Source: a bacterium
GTDB taxonomy: Bacteria; Spirochaetota; JAHITG01
Direction of reading: 5' to 3'
Assembly: GCA_028711675.1 (NCBI GenBank)
Contig: JAQTRT010000112.1
Location: 1 to 9,385, forward strand
Length of the DNA: 9,385 bases
In this document: positions 1 through 5,358 of the stretch, piece after piece
Numbering within the stretch: the stretch's first letter is position 1
How the letters are laid out: each line of letters starts with the position of its first letter
The notes under the pieces: generated by a model
The model's database searches: none
The model's input: the letters and a program-made list of their open reading frames with translations, nothing else
What the model was told of the DNA's origin: nothing
Program-made: the position numbers and the translations under genes

Positions 1-12
1 GATACCGATACC
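1..12 (-). repeat. possible edge remnant of the variant dispersed repeat
   Basis: The first 12 bases read GGTATCGGTATC on the minus strand. This is the same core seen in the variant repeat copies near 1382 (GTATCGGTATCTGAC) and 5790 (GGTATCAGTATCTGG). Only the end of such a copy could lie here, because the window starts at this point. The match is short and could be chance. Confidence 0.3.
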
Positions 13-22
13 TTTTTATTAC

Positions 23-121
23 CAACAATCAACCTACAGGTTAATGGAGTGAGAATATGAAATTAAAAAATGTGTGTTTATTAACATCATTATTTTTCTT
101 TACCTCCTGCGGATATTATCA
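23..121 (+). repeat. 99-bp direct duplication, copy 1 (leader and signal-peptide region)
   Basis: This stretch is identical base for base to 5067-5165. It covers the 5' untranslated leader, the ribosome binding site and the first 21 codons of the lipoprotein gene. Identity then falls abruptly to about 77% over the next 130 bases (30 mismatches by hand count). The leader contains a small inverted repeat, AACCT-AC-AGGTT, upstream of the Shine-Dalgarno sequence. Confidence 0.9.
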
Positions 122-782
122 TCGTTCAATTATAGTATTTAAAGATTATGATCAGGTTCTGCAGTCAGCAAATTCAATGGTTCAAAAAATGGATTTTAAA
201 TCCACAGGCAAACTGAAAGACAAGAATAATAGTGAAATCAATATTTCTAAATTCATGGAAGGTTACGGGACGATTTATATAGGGCGGAAGGGGGGAACCG
301 ACCCGACATCAGTTACAATTAAATTTACAACCGGAAATTATGATGATGCGACATGGATATTTGAACAAGCCCTGATAGAAGAAATTTACTCAAAAGAAAA
401 TCCTCAATTCCAGTTAAAAAGTAATTTAAAGCGTAAAAGTTTATTAACTTACAGCTTATTAAACACCGTATCTCCATTTGCATCATTACCCTATATATTT
501 TATAATAACCCCTATTATGGCGCATTTAACAAATATTTTCTTACAATTGGATACGGCGCATTGGATACTTTCTTTCTTTATAATGCCGTAAATCCAAACC
601 TTGAATCATCAAACCGAAAAGTTTCACTGATAATATTTATCTCCTGCAGAATATATTTATATGTTGTAGGGATGGGTGATATTCCGTATTATAACCATTT
701 GGTCGATTCCGGGTATTATATTAATAATAAAAAGCTTATTGAAGAAAGTATTAACATTCCAGTATTTTTTAAACGTTTATAA
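57..782 (+). CDS. lipoprotein of unknown function
   Basis: I do not recognise the family of this 241-residue protein. The N-terminus is a lipoprotein signal peptide: MKLK, then a hydrophobic stretch, then a lipobox ending FTSC with the acylated cysteine at residue 18. The mature part has a polar region (about 20-125) and then hydrophobic, aromatic-rich segments near 129-150, 160-180 and 190-207, which could be membrane-associated. GGAG at 46-49 lies 7 bases before the ATG and supports this start. The gene is strongly AT-rich compared with genes after 2.2 kb, suggesting separate ancestry. A truncated second copy lies at 5101-5322. It ends 15 bases before a dispersed repeat copy. The sequence shows that it is an exported lipoprotein; its role is unknown. 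Confidence 0.8.
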   Translation: MKLKNVCLLTSLFFFTSCGYYHRSIIVFKDYDQVLQSANSMVQKMDFKSTGKLKDKNNSEINISKFMEGYGTIYIGRKGGTDPTSVTIKFTTGNYDDATWIFEQALIEEIYSKENPQFQLKSNLKRKSLLTYSLLNTVSPFASLPYIFYNNPYYGAFNKYFLTIGYGALDTFFLYNAVNPNLESSNRKVSLIIFISCRIYLYVVGMGDIPYYNHLVDSGYYINNKKLIEESINIPVFFKRL

Positions 783-796
783 GAATCAGATCGTGA

Positions 797-856
797 GGGT
801 GTCGGTTCTTGACATTTAACAGGTCAGGAGAATATGGGGACGGTTCTGATTTATAG
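797..856 (+). repeat. dispersed palindromic repeat, copy 1 (rearranged)
   Basis: The left arm is canonical (GGTGTCGGTTCTTGACATTT, then AACA). The right part reads ATGGGGACGGTTCTGATTT, the reverse complement of the usual right arm. The two GGTTCT cores are therefore in direct rather than inverted orientation, as if halves of two oppositely oriented elements had been joined. An imperfect right-arm-like string, GAATCAGATCGT, lies just upstream at 784-795. Confidence 0.8.
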
Positions 857-874
857 GACAACAGGTATTATGTT

Positions 875-1081
875 TCAGGCGATCTTATCTCTGATTTCCT
901 GAAATGAAAATTCTGATAAGCCGTTGGAGTCCTTGGCGTGTTCTATTGTCATATTGACCAAATTTCCTTTTTCATCAATATCAATATAAATATTCTCGCT
1001 TAATTTCTTTGTTTCATGAACCTTATTATTAGTGAATTCTATATGAGCTGTATCGGTATCCGGGAAATATTTTATTCTCAT
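875..1081 (-). CDS. DUF2283 family small protein, probable partner of the upstream gene
   Basis: This 68-residue protein has the DUF2283 pattern: an N-terminal strand MRIKYFPDTDTAHIEF, a turn with KVHETKKLSENIYIDIDEKGN, and then a strand with ENIYIDIDE and NLVNMTIEHA. The family is small, widespread, of unproven function, and commonly found beside short genes such as the one here. The start is well supported by GAGGAGG about 7 bases upstream. Its ATG overlaps the stop of the upstream gene in an ATGA arrangement, so the two are translationally coupled. By analogy with paired DUF2283 genes it may be the antitoxin-like member of a two-gene module, but that role is inferred from layout only. Confidence 0.8.
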   Translation of the reverse strand: MRIKYFPDTDTAHIEFTNNKVHETKKLSENIYIDIDEKGNLVNMTIEHAKDSNGLSEFSFQEIRDKIA

Positions 1082-1407
1082 GACCGATCCTCCTCTTTGA
1101 AATTTCTATCAAAAAACGCATTATGCACGGTTTCTCCATCCTCTAAAAGGATTACCCGCAGATACTTATATATTTCTTTTATCTTTGCCCATCTCCGGAT
1201 CCTGCCGTCAGACTGGATCTCTTCCCTGATTAGATTCTTTATAACATGATGCATCCATTCATCTTTAATATTTCTTCGGTCCGGCCTCATCCTTGTGAAC
1301 TTAAAATACTGGGATGATTTTATGAAAAAATAAACATATATATAAATTAAAAAATCAACTGAATAAATTAATAGAGTAATTGTATCGGTATCTGACATAT
1401 GACTCAA
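1078..1407 (-). CDS. small basic protein paired with DUF2283 (possible DUF4258-like toxin); start unresolved
   Basis: The conserved part begins at YFKFTRMRPDRRNIKDEW and runs through EEIQSDGRIRRWAKI and KYLRVILLEDGETVHNAFFDR. I recall this as a small family usually encoded directly before a DUF2283 gene; resemblance to DUF4258-type toxins is only by size and layout. The start is uncertain. The frame is open to an ATG at 1405-1407 (or 1396-1398), but neither has a Shine-Dalgarno sequence, and that 5' part is AT-rich and overlaps a variant dispersed repeat. An internal ATG at 1288-1290 would remove the conserved YFKFTR residues and has only AAGG abutting it. No in-frame GTG or TTG lies between. 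The native start may have been lost when the repeat landed upstream. The 3' end overlaps the DUF2283 gene by 4 bases. Confidence 0.6.
   Translation of the reverse strand: MSHMSDTDTITLLIYSVDFLIYIYVYFFIKSSQYFKFTRMRPDRRNIKDEWMHHVIKNLIREEIQSDGRIRRWAKIKEIYKYLRVILLEDGETVHNAFFDRNFKEEDRS
1334..1358 (-). promoter_or_regulatory. weak candidate promoter for the DUF2283 module
   Basis: On the minus strand TTGATT (1358-1353) is followed by a very AT-rich tract with loose -10 candidates (TTTATT after 18 bases, TATGTT after 14). It has the same position relative to a repeat left arm as the better minus-strand promoters near 2012-2040 and 4891-4918. If real, transcription would start inside the longest reading frame of the adjacent gene, favouring a shorter protein. 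Confidence 0.25.
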
Positions 1408-1462
1408 AGGAGATAAAATTTATTATTCAGTGTTACGATGTCAGGAACCGGCGCTGTTTTTA
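1382..1462 (+). repeat. variant-type dispersed repeat, degenerate copy
   Basis: The left part GTATCGGTATCTGACA, then TATGAC, aligns with the canonical arm GTGTCGGTTCTTGACA, then TTTGAC. The right part TCAGGAACCGGCGCTG plus a T-run aligns with the right arm of the copy at 5790 (TCAGAACCGGCCCC). The spacing between the halves is longer than in other copies. AAAGGAGA at 1406-1413 looks like a ribosome binding site on the plus strand but has no reading frame behind it, as though a downstream gene was lost. Confidence 0.55.
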
Positions 1463-1474
1463 ATAAAGTTCCAT

Positions 1475-1705
1475 TCAAGCAATATATCTTTTTACATATC
1501 TTTCAAGCAGATTACGTATCATGCGTTGATATTTAGTGTTATTCTTCTGAGCCTGTTTTTTAAAAAATTCAATACTGCGTTTATTCAGAAGGATCGTGAT
1601 CTTTTGAGTTTTTTCATCTTGAACCAGCTCATCCGGAGAGGGCAAAAAGTCATCGATTATCTTTAATCTGCCGATCGGCTTATCATGATCCTTATTTTTT
1701 TTCAT
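1475..1705 (-). CDS. CopG/BrnA-like ribbon-helix-helix antitoxin
   Basis: This is a 76-residue protein. The N-terminal linker contains KIIDDFLPSPDELV, typical of CopG-type antitoxins that accompany BrnT toxins. The C-terminal half, KITILLNKRSIEFFKKQAQ followed by NTKYQRMIRNLLERYV, has the strand-helix-helix layout of a ribbon-helix-helix DNA-binding domain (about 35-73). GGGAGG at 1713-1718 lies 7 bases before the ATG. The start overlaps the end of the toxin gene by 14 bases, so translation is coupled. Such antitoxins bind their toxin and repress their own promoter; the perfect inverted repeat at 1991-2028 is the obvious binding-site candidate. Assignment as antitoxin is from family pattern and layout. 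Confidence 0.85.
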   Translation of the reverse strand: MKKNKDHDKPIGRLKIIDDFLPSPDELVQDEKTQKITILLNKRSIEFFKKQAQKNNTKYQRMIRNLLERYVKRYIA

Positions 1706-1979
1706 ATAATATCCTCCCTTTTCTCCAATAACCCGCTCCGATTATCCTGATTAATTTATTTCTGTATGTAAACCGTACAGTAATAATATGGCTATCGACT
1801 TTTCCAATGCAGAAATACCTTTCTTCTTTTTCAGAATGTTTTTCATCAATGGCTATAATACGTTTACTATCTGAAAAAGCTTTACTTGCTGTATAAAAAT
1901 CAAGCTTATGCTTTTGTATATTATCCCGCTCTTTTTCAGTATTCCAGACAAATAAACCATATCTTTTCTCTTTATCCAT
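1692..1979 (-). CDS. brnT: BrnT family toxin (DUF497)
   Basis: This 95-residue protein matches the BrnT pattern: FVWNTEKERDNIQKHKLDF near the N-terminus, then a DEKHSEKEERYFCIGKV block (about 44-60), then ITVRFTYRNKLIRIIGAG and a basic tail. BrnT proteins have a RelE-like fold and act as ribonucleases that inhibit translation; the antitoxin is encoded immediately downstream, as here. The usual end of the last core strand, RIISARxAT, is replaced by RIIGAGYWRKGRILYEKK. The serine-alanine-arginine part of that motif is therefore altered, which might affect activity. GGAAA at 1985-1989 is a modest ribosome binding site before the ATG at 1977-1979. A promoter and a palindrome lie directly upstream. 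Confidence 0.85.
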   Translation of the reverse strand: MDKEKRYGLFVWNTEKERDNIQKHKLDFYTASKAFSDSKRIIAIDEKHSEKEERYFCIGKVDSHIITVRFTYRNKLIRIIGAGYWRKGRILYEKK

Positions 1980-1990
1980 AAAGTTTCCGG

Positions 1991-2028
1991 ATAATATGTA
2001 TATTTATACTTATTATTATACATATTAT
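1991..2028. promoter_or_regulatory. 12-bp perfect inverted repeat, candidate operator of the toxin-antitoxin operon
   Basis: ATAATATGTATA (1991-2002) and TATACATATTAT (2017-2028) are perfect reverse complements separated by 14 bases. The palindrome lies 12 bases upstream of the toxin start codon and overlaps the -10 region of the minus-strand promoter. That is the expected location for autorepression by a ribbon-helix-helix antitoxin. Binding is inferred, not shown, and AT-richness makes chance palindromes more likely, although 12 perfect pairs is long. Confidence 0.6.
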
Positions 2029-2040
2029 TTTAAAAGTCAA
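2013..2040 (-). promoter_or_regulatory. promoter of the BrnT/CopG operon
   Basis: On the minus strand TTGACT (2040-2035) is followed after 16 bases by TAATAA (2018-2013), or after 17 by AATAAT. The expected transcription start is about 25-30 bases upstream of the toxin ATG. The -10 lies inside the palindrome at 1991-2028. Confidence 0.55.
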
Positions 2041-2060
2041 CTTTTTTTAAATATAAAAAA

Positions 2061-2119
2061 GATGTCGGTTCTTGACATTTGACATGAAAGTTATAAAAAT
2101 CAGAACCGTCCCCATTTTT
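2061..2119 (+). repeat. dispersed palindromic repeat, copy 2 (complete, promoter-like)
   Basis: The left arm GATGTCGGTTCTTGACA, then TTTGACA, and the right arm AATCAGAACCGTCCCC, then a T-run, are both intact. The cores GGTTCT and AGAACC are inverted. TTGACA at 2072-2077 and TAAAAA at 2094-2099, 16 bases apart, form a plus-strand promoter-like pair reading toward the ATPase gene. Confidence 0.85.
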
Positions 2120-2140
2120 TCAGGGTAAAACAAAAAAGGC

Positions 2141-2168
2141 TTGACATGATAAAATAAAGTGTTACTTT
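2141..2168 (+). promoter_or_regulatory. candidate promoter of the ATPase gene (possibly leaderless)
   Basis: TTGACA (2141-2146) matches the consensus -35. The best -10 after 16 bases is TACTTT (2163-2168), which is poor. Transcription would begin at about 2175, essentially at the ATG at 2177, which would fit the absence of any Shine-Dalgarno sequence. The promoter coincides with the inverted repeat at 2144-2180. Confidence 0.35.
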
Positions 2169-2180
2169 ACTTTATCATGT
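2144..2180. repeat. 17-bp inverted repeat with 3-base loop over the ATPase start
   Basis: ACATGATAAAATAAAGT (2144-2160) and ACTTTACTTTATCATGT (2164-2180) pair at 16 of 17 positions around a GTT loop. The right arm includes the ATG at 2177. It could be an operator, perhaps for the ATPase's own winged-helix segment, or a hairpin that controls translation initiation. Confidence 0.8.
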
Positions 2181-3334
2181 ATAAAAGATTACTCGATCTG
2201 GGGCTGTGGAGAAAGGCAAGCTGTTTTCTATGGGGTGCCAGGAAAACCGGCAAGACCACTTTGCTAAAAAGCCTGTTCCCCAAAGCCAGGTATTATGACC
2301 TTCTCCTTTCCGATGAATATAGCCGTTTTATAAAAAGACCTTCCCTTTTACGGGAAGAATGCGAAGCTGAAGGATTGACTGGCGAGACTCAAAAAGAACC
2401 GGTTATCATTGATGAGGTCCAGAAAATACCGACTTTGCTCAATGAGATCCACTGGCTTATTGAAAATAAAAGGCTCCGTTTCATACTTTGCGGTTCCAGT
2501 GCGCGCAAGCTAAAACGGGGACATGCCAATCTGCTGGGAGGCAGAGCCATCAGGTATGAACTCTATCCTCTGGTCTATCCTGAGATAAGGAATTTCTCTC
2601 TTATTAAGGCCCTGAATAACGGCCTGATACCAGACCATTATTCAGGCTCCGTACCTGCCAGACTTTTACAGGCCTATGTCGGGGATTATTTAAAGGAGGA
2701 AATCGCTGCTGAATCCCTCGTCCGTAATGTCCCTGTCTTCAGCCGGTTTTTGGAGATTGCAGCACTATCCAATGGTGAAATGGTCAACTTTAATAATATA
2801 GCCAGGGAATGCGGGGTCAGCGCACCGTCGATCAAGGAGTATTTTCAGATCCTTGAAGATACGCTCACCGGCCGTTTTTTACCTGCTTACAGGAAAAAAA
2901 TGAAACGGCGTCTTGTCCACGCGCCAAAATTTTATATGTTCGATATCGGCGCAGTAAGTTATCTGACCAAACGGGGCTTGGTTGAACCGGGCAGTGAACT
3001 GTTCGGCAAGGCATTCGAACATTTCATCTATTGTGAACTGGCGGCTCATAGCGCTTATTCGGGATTGTTCTACCCGGTCTCCTACTGGCGGACTGCTTCA
3101 CAATTCGAGGTTGATTTTATCCTTGGTGAGCATGAAGTGGCGGTTGAGGTGAAGGCATCTGCTTTCATCAATGAGAACCATTTAAGGGGCATGAAGGCTT
3201 TTCAGGAAGAGTATCCGGCCAGACATTACCTGATCGTCAGCCTGGACCCGAAACCACGCCGGATAAAAAATATCGAGGTCCTGCCCTGGCCGGTTTTCTT
3301 AGAACGTTTGTGGTCCGGCAGGATCATAACTTAA
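2177..3334 (+). CDS. AAA-type ATPase with C-terminal DUF4143 domain
   Basis: This is a 385-residue protein from the chosen ATG. Walker A is GARKTGKT (residues 20-27), Walker B VIIDE (76-80), and a sensor-like FILCGSS follows (102-108), then LLGGRA. A winged-helix-like segment lies near 200-230 (NIARECGVSAPSIKEYFQIL). The C-terminal DUF4143 part has VDFIL (312-316) followed by VEVKAS (323-328), the D...ExK pattern of PD-(D/E)XK nuclease-like folds. Proteins of this type are abundant in bacteria and archaea and their roles are mostly unproven. The ATG was preferred over an in-frame GTG at 2159 because MYKRLL matches the family's usual start; neither has a Shine-Dalgarno sequence. It is cytoplasmic and apparently intact, and no obvious partner gene is adjacent. 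Confidence 0.9.
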   Translation: MYKRLLDLGLWRKASCFLWGARKTGKTTLLKSLFPKARYYDLLLSDEYSRFIKRPSLLREECEAEGLTGETQKEPVIIDEVQKIPTLLNEIHWLIENKRLRFILCGSSARKLKRGHANLLGGRAIRYELYPLVYPEIRNFSLIKALNNGLIPDHYSGSVPARLLQAYVGDYLKEEIAAESLVRNVPVFSRFLEIAALSNGEMVNFNNIARECGVSAPSIKEYFQILEDTLTGRFLPAYRKKMKRRLVHAPKFYMFDIGAVSYLTKRGLVEPGSELFGKAFEHFIYCELAAHSAYSGLFYPVSYWRTASQFEVDFILGEHEVAVEVKASAFINENHLRGMKAFQEEYPARHYLIVSLDPKPRRIKNIEVLPWPVFLERLWSGRIIT

Positions 3335-3440
3335 GAAAGAATGGGGCCGGTGAAGGGGCCGGACGATCCTTCCGTCCGCTGACCCTCTGCCTGTTCCCGC
3401 TGCGCTTCATGCTTCAACGTCCGCGGCCTGCTATAGCGTC
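3335..3440. other. convergent intergenic region without a clear terminator
   Basis: The ATPase gene and the minus-strand CsgG-like gene converge here. GGGGCCGG occurs twice (3343-3350 and 3355-3362), and a 6-bp hairpin CGGACG/CGTCCG spans 3360-3378. No T-tract follows on either strand, so I do not call an intrinsic terminator. Confidence 0.4.
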
Positions 3441-4778
3441 TTAAAAATAGAACGAAACTCCCATTGTGAGATGAAAGGTGTGGAATTTAACGTACACATC
3501 CCTGCCGTTGAAGGTCTTGAAAGGGTCGTATCCGAAATAATCGTTAATGAGATAGCCGTATCCGTCCAGCAGGGAATCAGGAGTATCGCTTTCGTTGCGG
3601 TAATAGGTGACGCCGTTCACGATGGCCTTGTTATTGTGGGTCAGGGAGAGCATATACGAGTACACGCATCCCAGGTTCAGGGCCAGGCGCGGGAAAATGA
3701 AATATTCCAGTTCAACGGTCCCTGTCACTCCCCAGGAAGTGGCCTCATTGATGATGTCAAGGTCCCTGTATTCGACCGCTCCTTCAACGAGGTGGGGCAC
3801 ATTGGCGCAGTGCTGGTTGTACTTGATCATGGAATAACTGGGACCGGCTCCCACGGACAAGCTGAAGGTCTTGGAAAAGGTGAACACATAGCTGGGGATA
3901 AGGGCGAAGGTAGTCACCTCTGGCATGAGGGTGTAATCCGGCTGCATCCCGATCCCCGCCTTCAGGTTGGTGTTGACATGGCTTTCGGTCCAGGGATGAT
4001 AATTCGAAACCTCGTTCAGGTTCTTCATGTTCTTAGCGGAACCGAACCTGGCCTCTCTGCCGCTGGTATCCAGAGGGTCCAGCTCAAAGCCGTTGTAGAC
4101 GATGGCGACCTTAAGATTTTTCAGGAACCTGTAGGTCAGCCGGCCGCTCAGCCCGGTAGTGGCTTTTTCGCCGCTGATATTATACCGGTAATCCGGCCAG
4201 TCCTTGACCGGTATAAGCTGTGAAAATGTGATGCCGATCCCGTTGGCCGTGATGAACTCATACGCATATTTCTCCGTGTCCCGGATCAGTTCGCTCCTTT
4301 CGATCTCGGTCTTGGCCGTTGCCAGTATCTTTGCCGTGGTAGCGTCGACCAGCTGGCAGGTAATAACGAAGTTCTCGGCCGATTCCGTGACCTCGCCCAG
4401 GATAAGGCAGTCCACGCCGGCCACGCCGGTGAATTTAGTCTGGCTCTTCTCGTCCAAAAGTCCGGTCATGGAGAGCTCGATCTCCTTTGTCACGGCCGCG
4501 AGGTTCTCCCTCTCCACCGGATAAAAAACAAGGCTGTTCTGGACCGCCACCCTGGCCACGGAGGAGACGGCCTCGCCGATGTAATTCCTCTTGGCGGCTC
4601 TACCCTTGTTCTGGAAGGTGATGACGGCCACGGCCGCCTTGGAGACCATGTTGGGATTGGCCTTTTTATACTGGACAGCCATGTCCGAGACCAGGGAATG
4701 CATCCTCCGGTCAAGGACAGAGGCCTCAACGGATGCGGAAAAAAACAAGAGCGATAGAATGGTCAGGGCGTTCTTCAT
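3441..4778 (-). CDS. secreted CsgG-like protein with C-terminal outer-membrane beta-barrel
   Basis: This is a 445-residue protein. Residues 1-19 are a Sec signal peptide ending VEA; no lipobox cysteine is present, unlike true CsgG. Residues about 48-175 follow the CsgG/FlgO-like pattern: AVAVITFQNKG (49-59), FYPVEREN (85-92), GVDCLILGEV (121-130), and a LVDATTAKIL strand. Residues about 190-445 have alternating hydrophobic/polar strands rich in aromatic residues and glycine, ending in SFYF, the terminal aromatic signature of BAM-inserted barrels. The likely product has a periplasmic CsgG-like domain tethered to an outer-membrane barrel. AAGGAG at 4785-4790 supports the start. The leader is about 100 bases, from a promoter at 4891-4918. 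It is GC-rich compared with the first 2 kb. Its substrate or role is unknown. Confidence 0.75.
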   Translation of the reverse strand: MKNALTILSLLFFSASVEASVLDRRMHSLVSDMAVQYKKANPNMVSKAAVAVITFQNKGRAAKRNYIGEAVSSVARVAVQNSLVFYPVERENLAAVTKEIELSMTGLLDEKSQTKFTGVAGVDCLILGEVTESAENFVITCQLVDATTAKILATAKTEIERSELIRDTEKYAYEFITANGIGITFSQLIPVKDWPDYRYNISGEKATTGLSGRLTYRFLKNLKVAIVYNGFELDPLDTSGREARFGSAKNMKNLNEVSNYHPWTESHVNTNLKAGIGMQPDYTLMPEVTTFALIPSYVFTFSKTFSLSVGAGPSYSMIKYNQHCANVPHLVEGAVEYRDLDIINEATSWGVTGTVELEYFIFPRLALNLGCVYSYMLSLTHNNKAIVNGVTYYRNESDTPDSLLDGYGYLINDYFGYDPFKTFNGRDVYVKFHTFHLTMGVSFYF

Positions 4779-4890
4779 ATGATTCTCCTTTCGGTGTTAA
4801 AAGTGTGTTGATTTATATTTCCGGCCTGACGGGCAGAGGCAGCTCTTCCCGACCGCGATATACGCCAAATGCCCATGAGGGGCTATGCCA

Positions 4891-4918
4891 TATATAATAA
4901 TATTAAAAAGCTAGTCAA
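4891..4918 (-). promoter_or_regulatory. promoter of the CsgG-like gene
   Basis: On the minus strand TTGACT (4918-4913) is followed after 16 bases by TATATA (4896-4891); a spacing of 18 gives TATATG. The intervening sequence is AT-rich. The promoter starts 14 bases from the left end of a dispersed repeat copy, in the same arrangement as at 2013-2040. Confidence 0.5.
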
Positions 4919-4932
4919 CTTTTTTAGAAAAA

Positions 4933-4992
4933 GGTGTCGGTTCTTGACATTTGACATAGATGGGCATTAAAACCAGAACTATACTCATTTTT
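4933..4992 (+). repeat. dispersed palindromic repeat, copy 3 (right arm degenerate)
   Basis: The left arm GGTGTCGGTTCTTGACA, then TTTGACA, is canonical. The right arm has drifted to ACCAGAACTATACTCA plus a T-run. TTGACA (4944-4949) and TTAAAA (4967-4972) are 17 bases apart and give a promoter-like pair. The left flank TCAACTTTTTTAGAAAAA resembles the left flank of copy 2. Confidence 0.8.
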
Positions 4993-5001
4993 TATTTTCT
5001 A

Positions 5002-5029
5002 TTGACAGCCGTTTTAATTCTGGTATTAT
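5002..5029 (+). promoter_or_regulatory. sigma70-type promoter with extended -10
   Basis: TTGACA (5002-5007) is followed after 16 bases by TATTAT (5024-5029), with TG at 5021-5022 making an extended -10. It would give a leader of about 65 bases ahead of the truncated lipoprotein copy and could also drive the lipoprotein gene at 5359 by read-through. Confidence 0.6.
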
Positions 5030-5066
5030 TCTTTCATAGAACCGGGGCACGCTGTGCAAAAATTAT

Positions 5067-5165
5067 CAACAATCAACCTACAGGTTAATGGAGTGAGAAT
5101 ATGAAATTAAAAAATGTGTGTTTATTAACATCATTATTTTTCTTTACCTCCTGCGGATATTATCA
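5067..5165 (+). repeat. 99-bp direct duplication, copy 2
   Basis: This stretch is identical to 23-121. It includes the leader, ribosome binding site and signal-peptide codons of the truncated lipoprotein copy. The boundary to diverged sequence is abrupt at 5165/5166. Confidence 0.9.
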
Positions 5166-5322
5166 CCGTACGATTATCATTTTCAAGGATTATGACCAGG
5201 TCCGACAGTCAGCGAATTCAATGGTCCGCAAAATGGATTTTGATACCTCAGTTAAAGCGAAAGACAGGAACAACAGTGAAATCAATATCTCAAAGAGAAA
5301 GAAAAAGGGTGTCGGTTCCTGA
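5101..5322 (+). pseudogene. truncated second copy of the unknown lipoprotein
   Basis: The first 65 residues align with the lipoprotein at 57-782, with identical signal peptide and lipobox (C18). After EINIS the frame runs into the left flank and arm of a dispersed repeat (KRKKKGVGS) and stops at the TGA within the repeat's CCTGACA. About 170 residues of the parental protein are missing. Promoter, leader and ribosome binding site are intact, so a short secreted lipopeptide could still be made. I treat it as a pseudogene produced by insertion or recombination at the repeat. The body differs from copy 1 at about 23% of bases, so it comes from an older paralogue rather than a recent duplication. 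Confidence 0.8.
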
Positions 5323-5342
5323 CATTTGCTTGACATTTGACA
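5308..5342 (+). repeat. dispersed repeat, copy 4 (left half only, internal duplication)
   Basis: GGTGTCGGTTCCTGACATTT is followed by GCTTGACATTTGACA, so the TGACATTTG unit is duplicated and the right arm is missing. The sequence passes directly into AGGAGG, the ribosome binding site of the next gene. A convincing -10 is not present. Confidence 0.8.
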
Positions 5343-5358
5343 TAAATAGGAGGCTCCC

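Noticed and set aside
292..310. GGAACCGACCCGACATCAG inside the first lipoprotein gene resembles repeat arms
   Set aside because: It lacks the full arm sequence and spacing, and lies within an intact reading frame; probably chance.
1051..1062. GTATCGGTATCC within the DUF2283 gene, like the variant repeat core
   Set aside because: It encodes the PDTDT stretch in the conserved N-terminal motif of that family, so the protein explains it.
2066..2120. Repeat copies as intrinsic terminators (stem followed by a T-run)
   Set aside because: The loop between arms is about 30 bases and the T-run begins several bases after the stem. Copies also sit directly before genes, where promoter activity fits better.
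3360..3378. CGGACG/CGTCCG hairpin as a terminator between convergent genes
   Set aside because: Only 6 pairs, with no T-tract on either side.
3471..4223. A 250-codon open frame on the plus strand opposite the CsgG-like gene
   Set aside because: It is antisense to a protein with a clear signal peptide, domain pattern and ribosome binding site. Its own translation resembles no family, and GC-rich codons on the minus strand explain the open frame.
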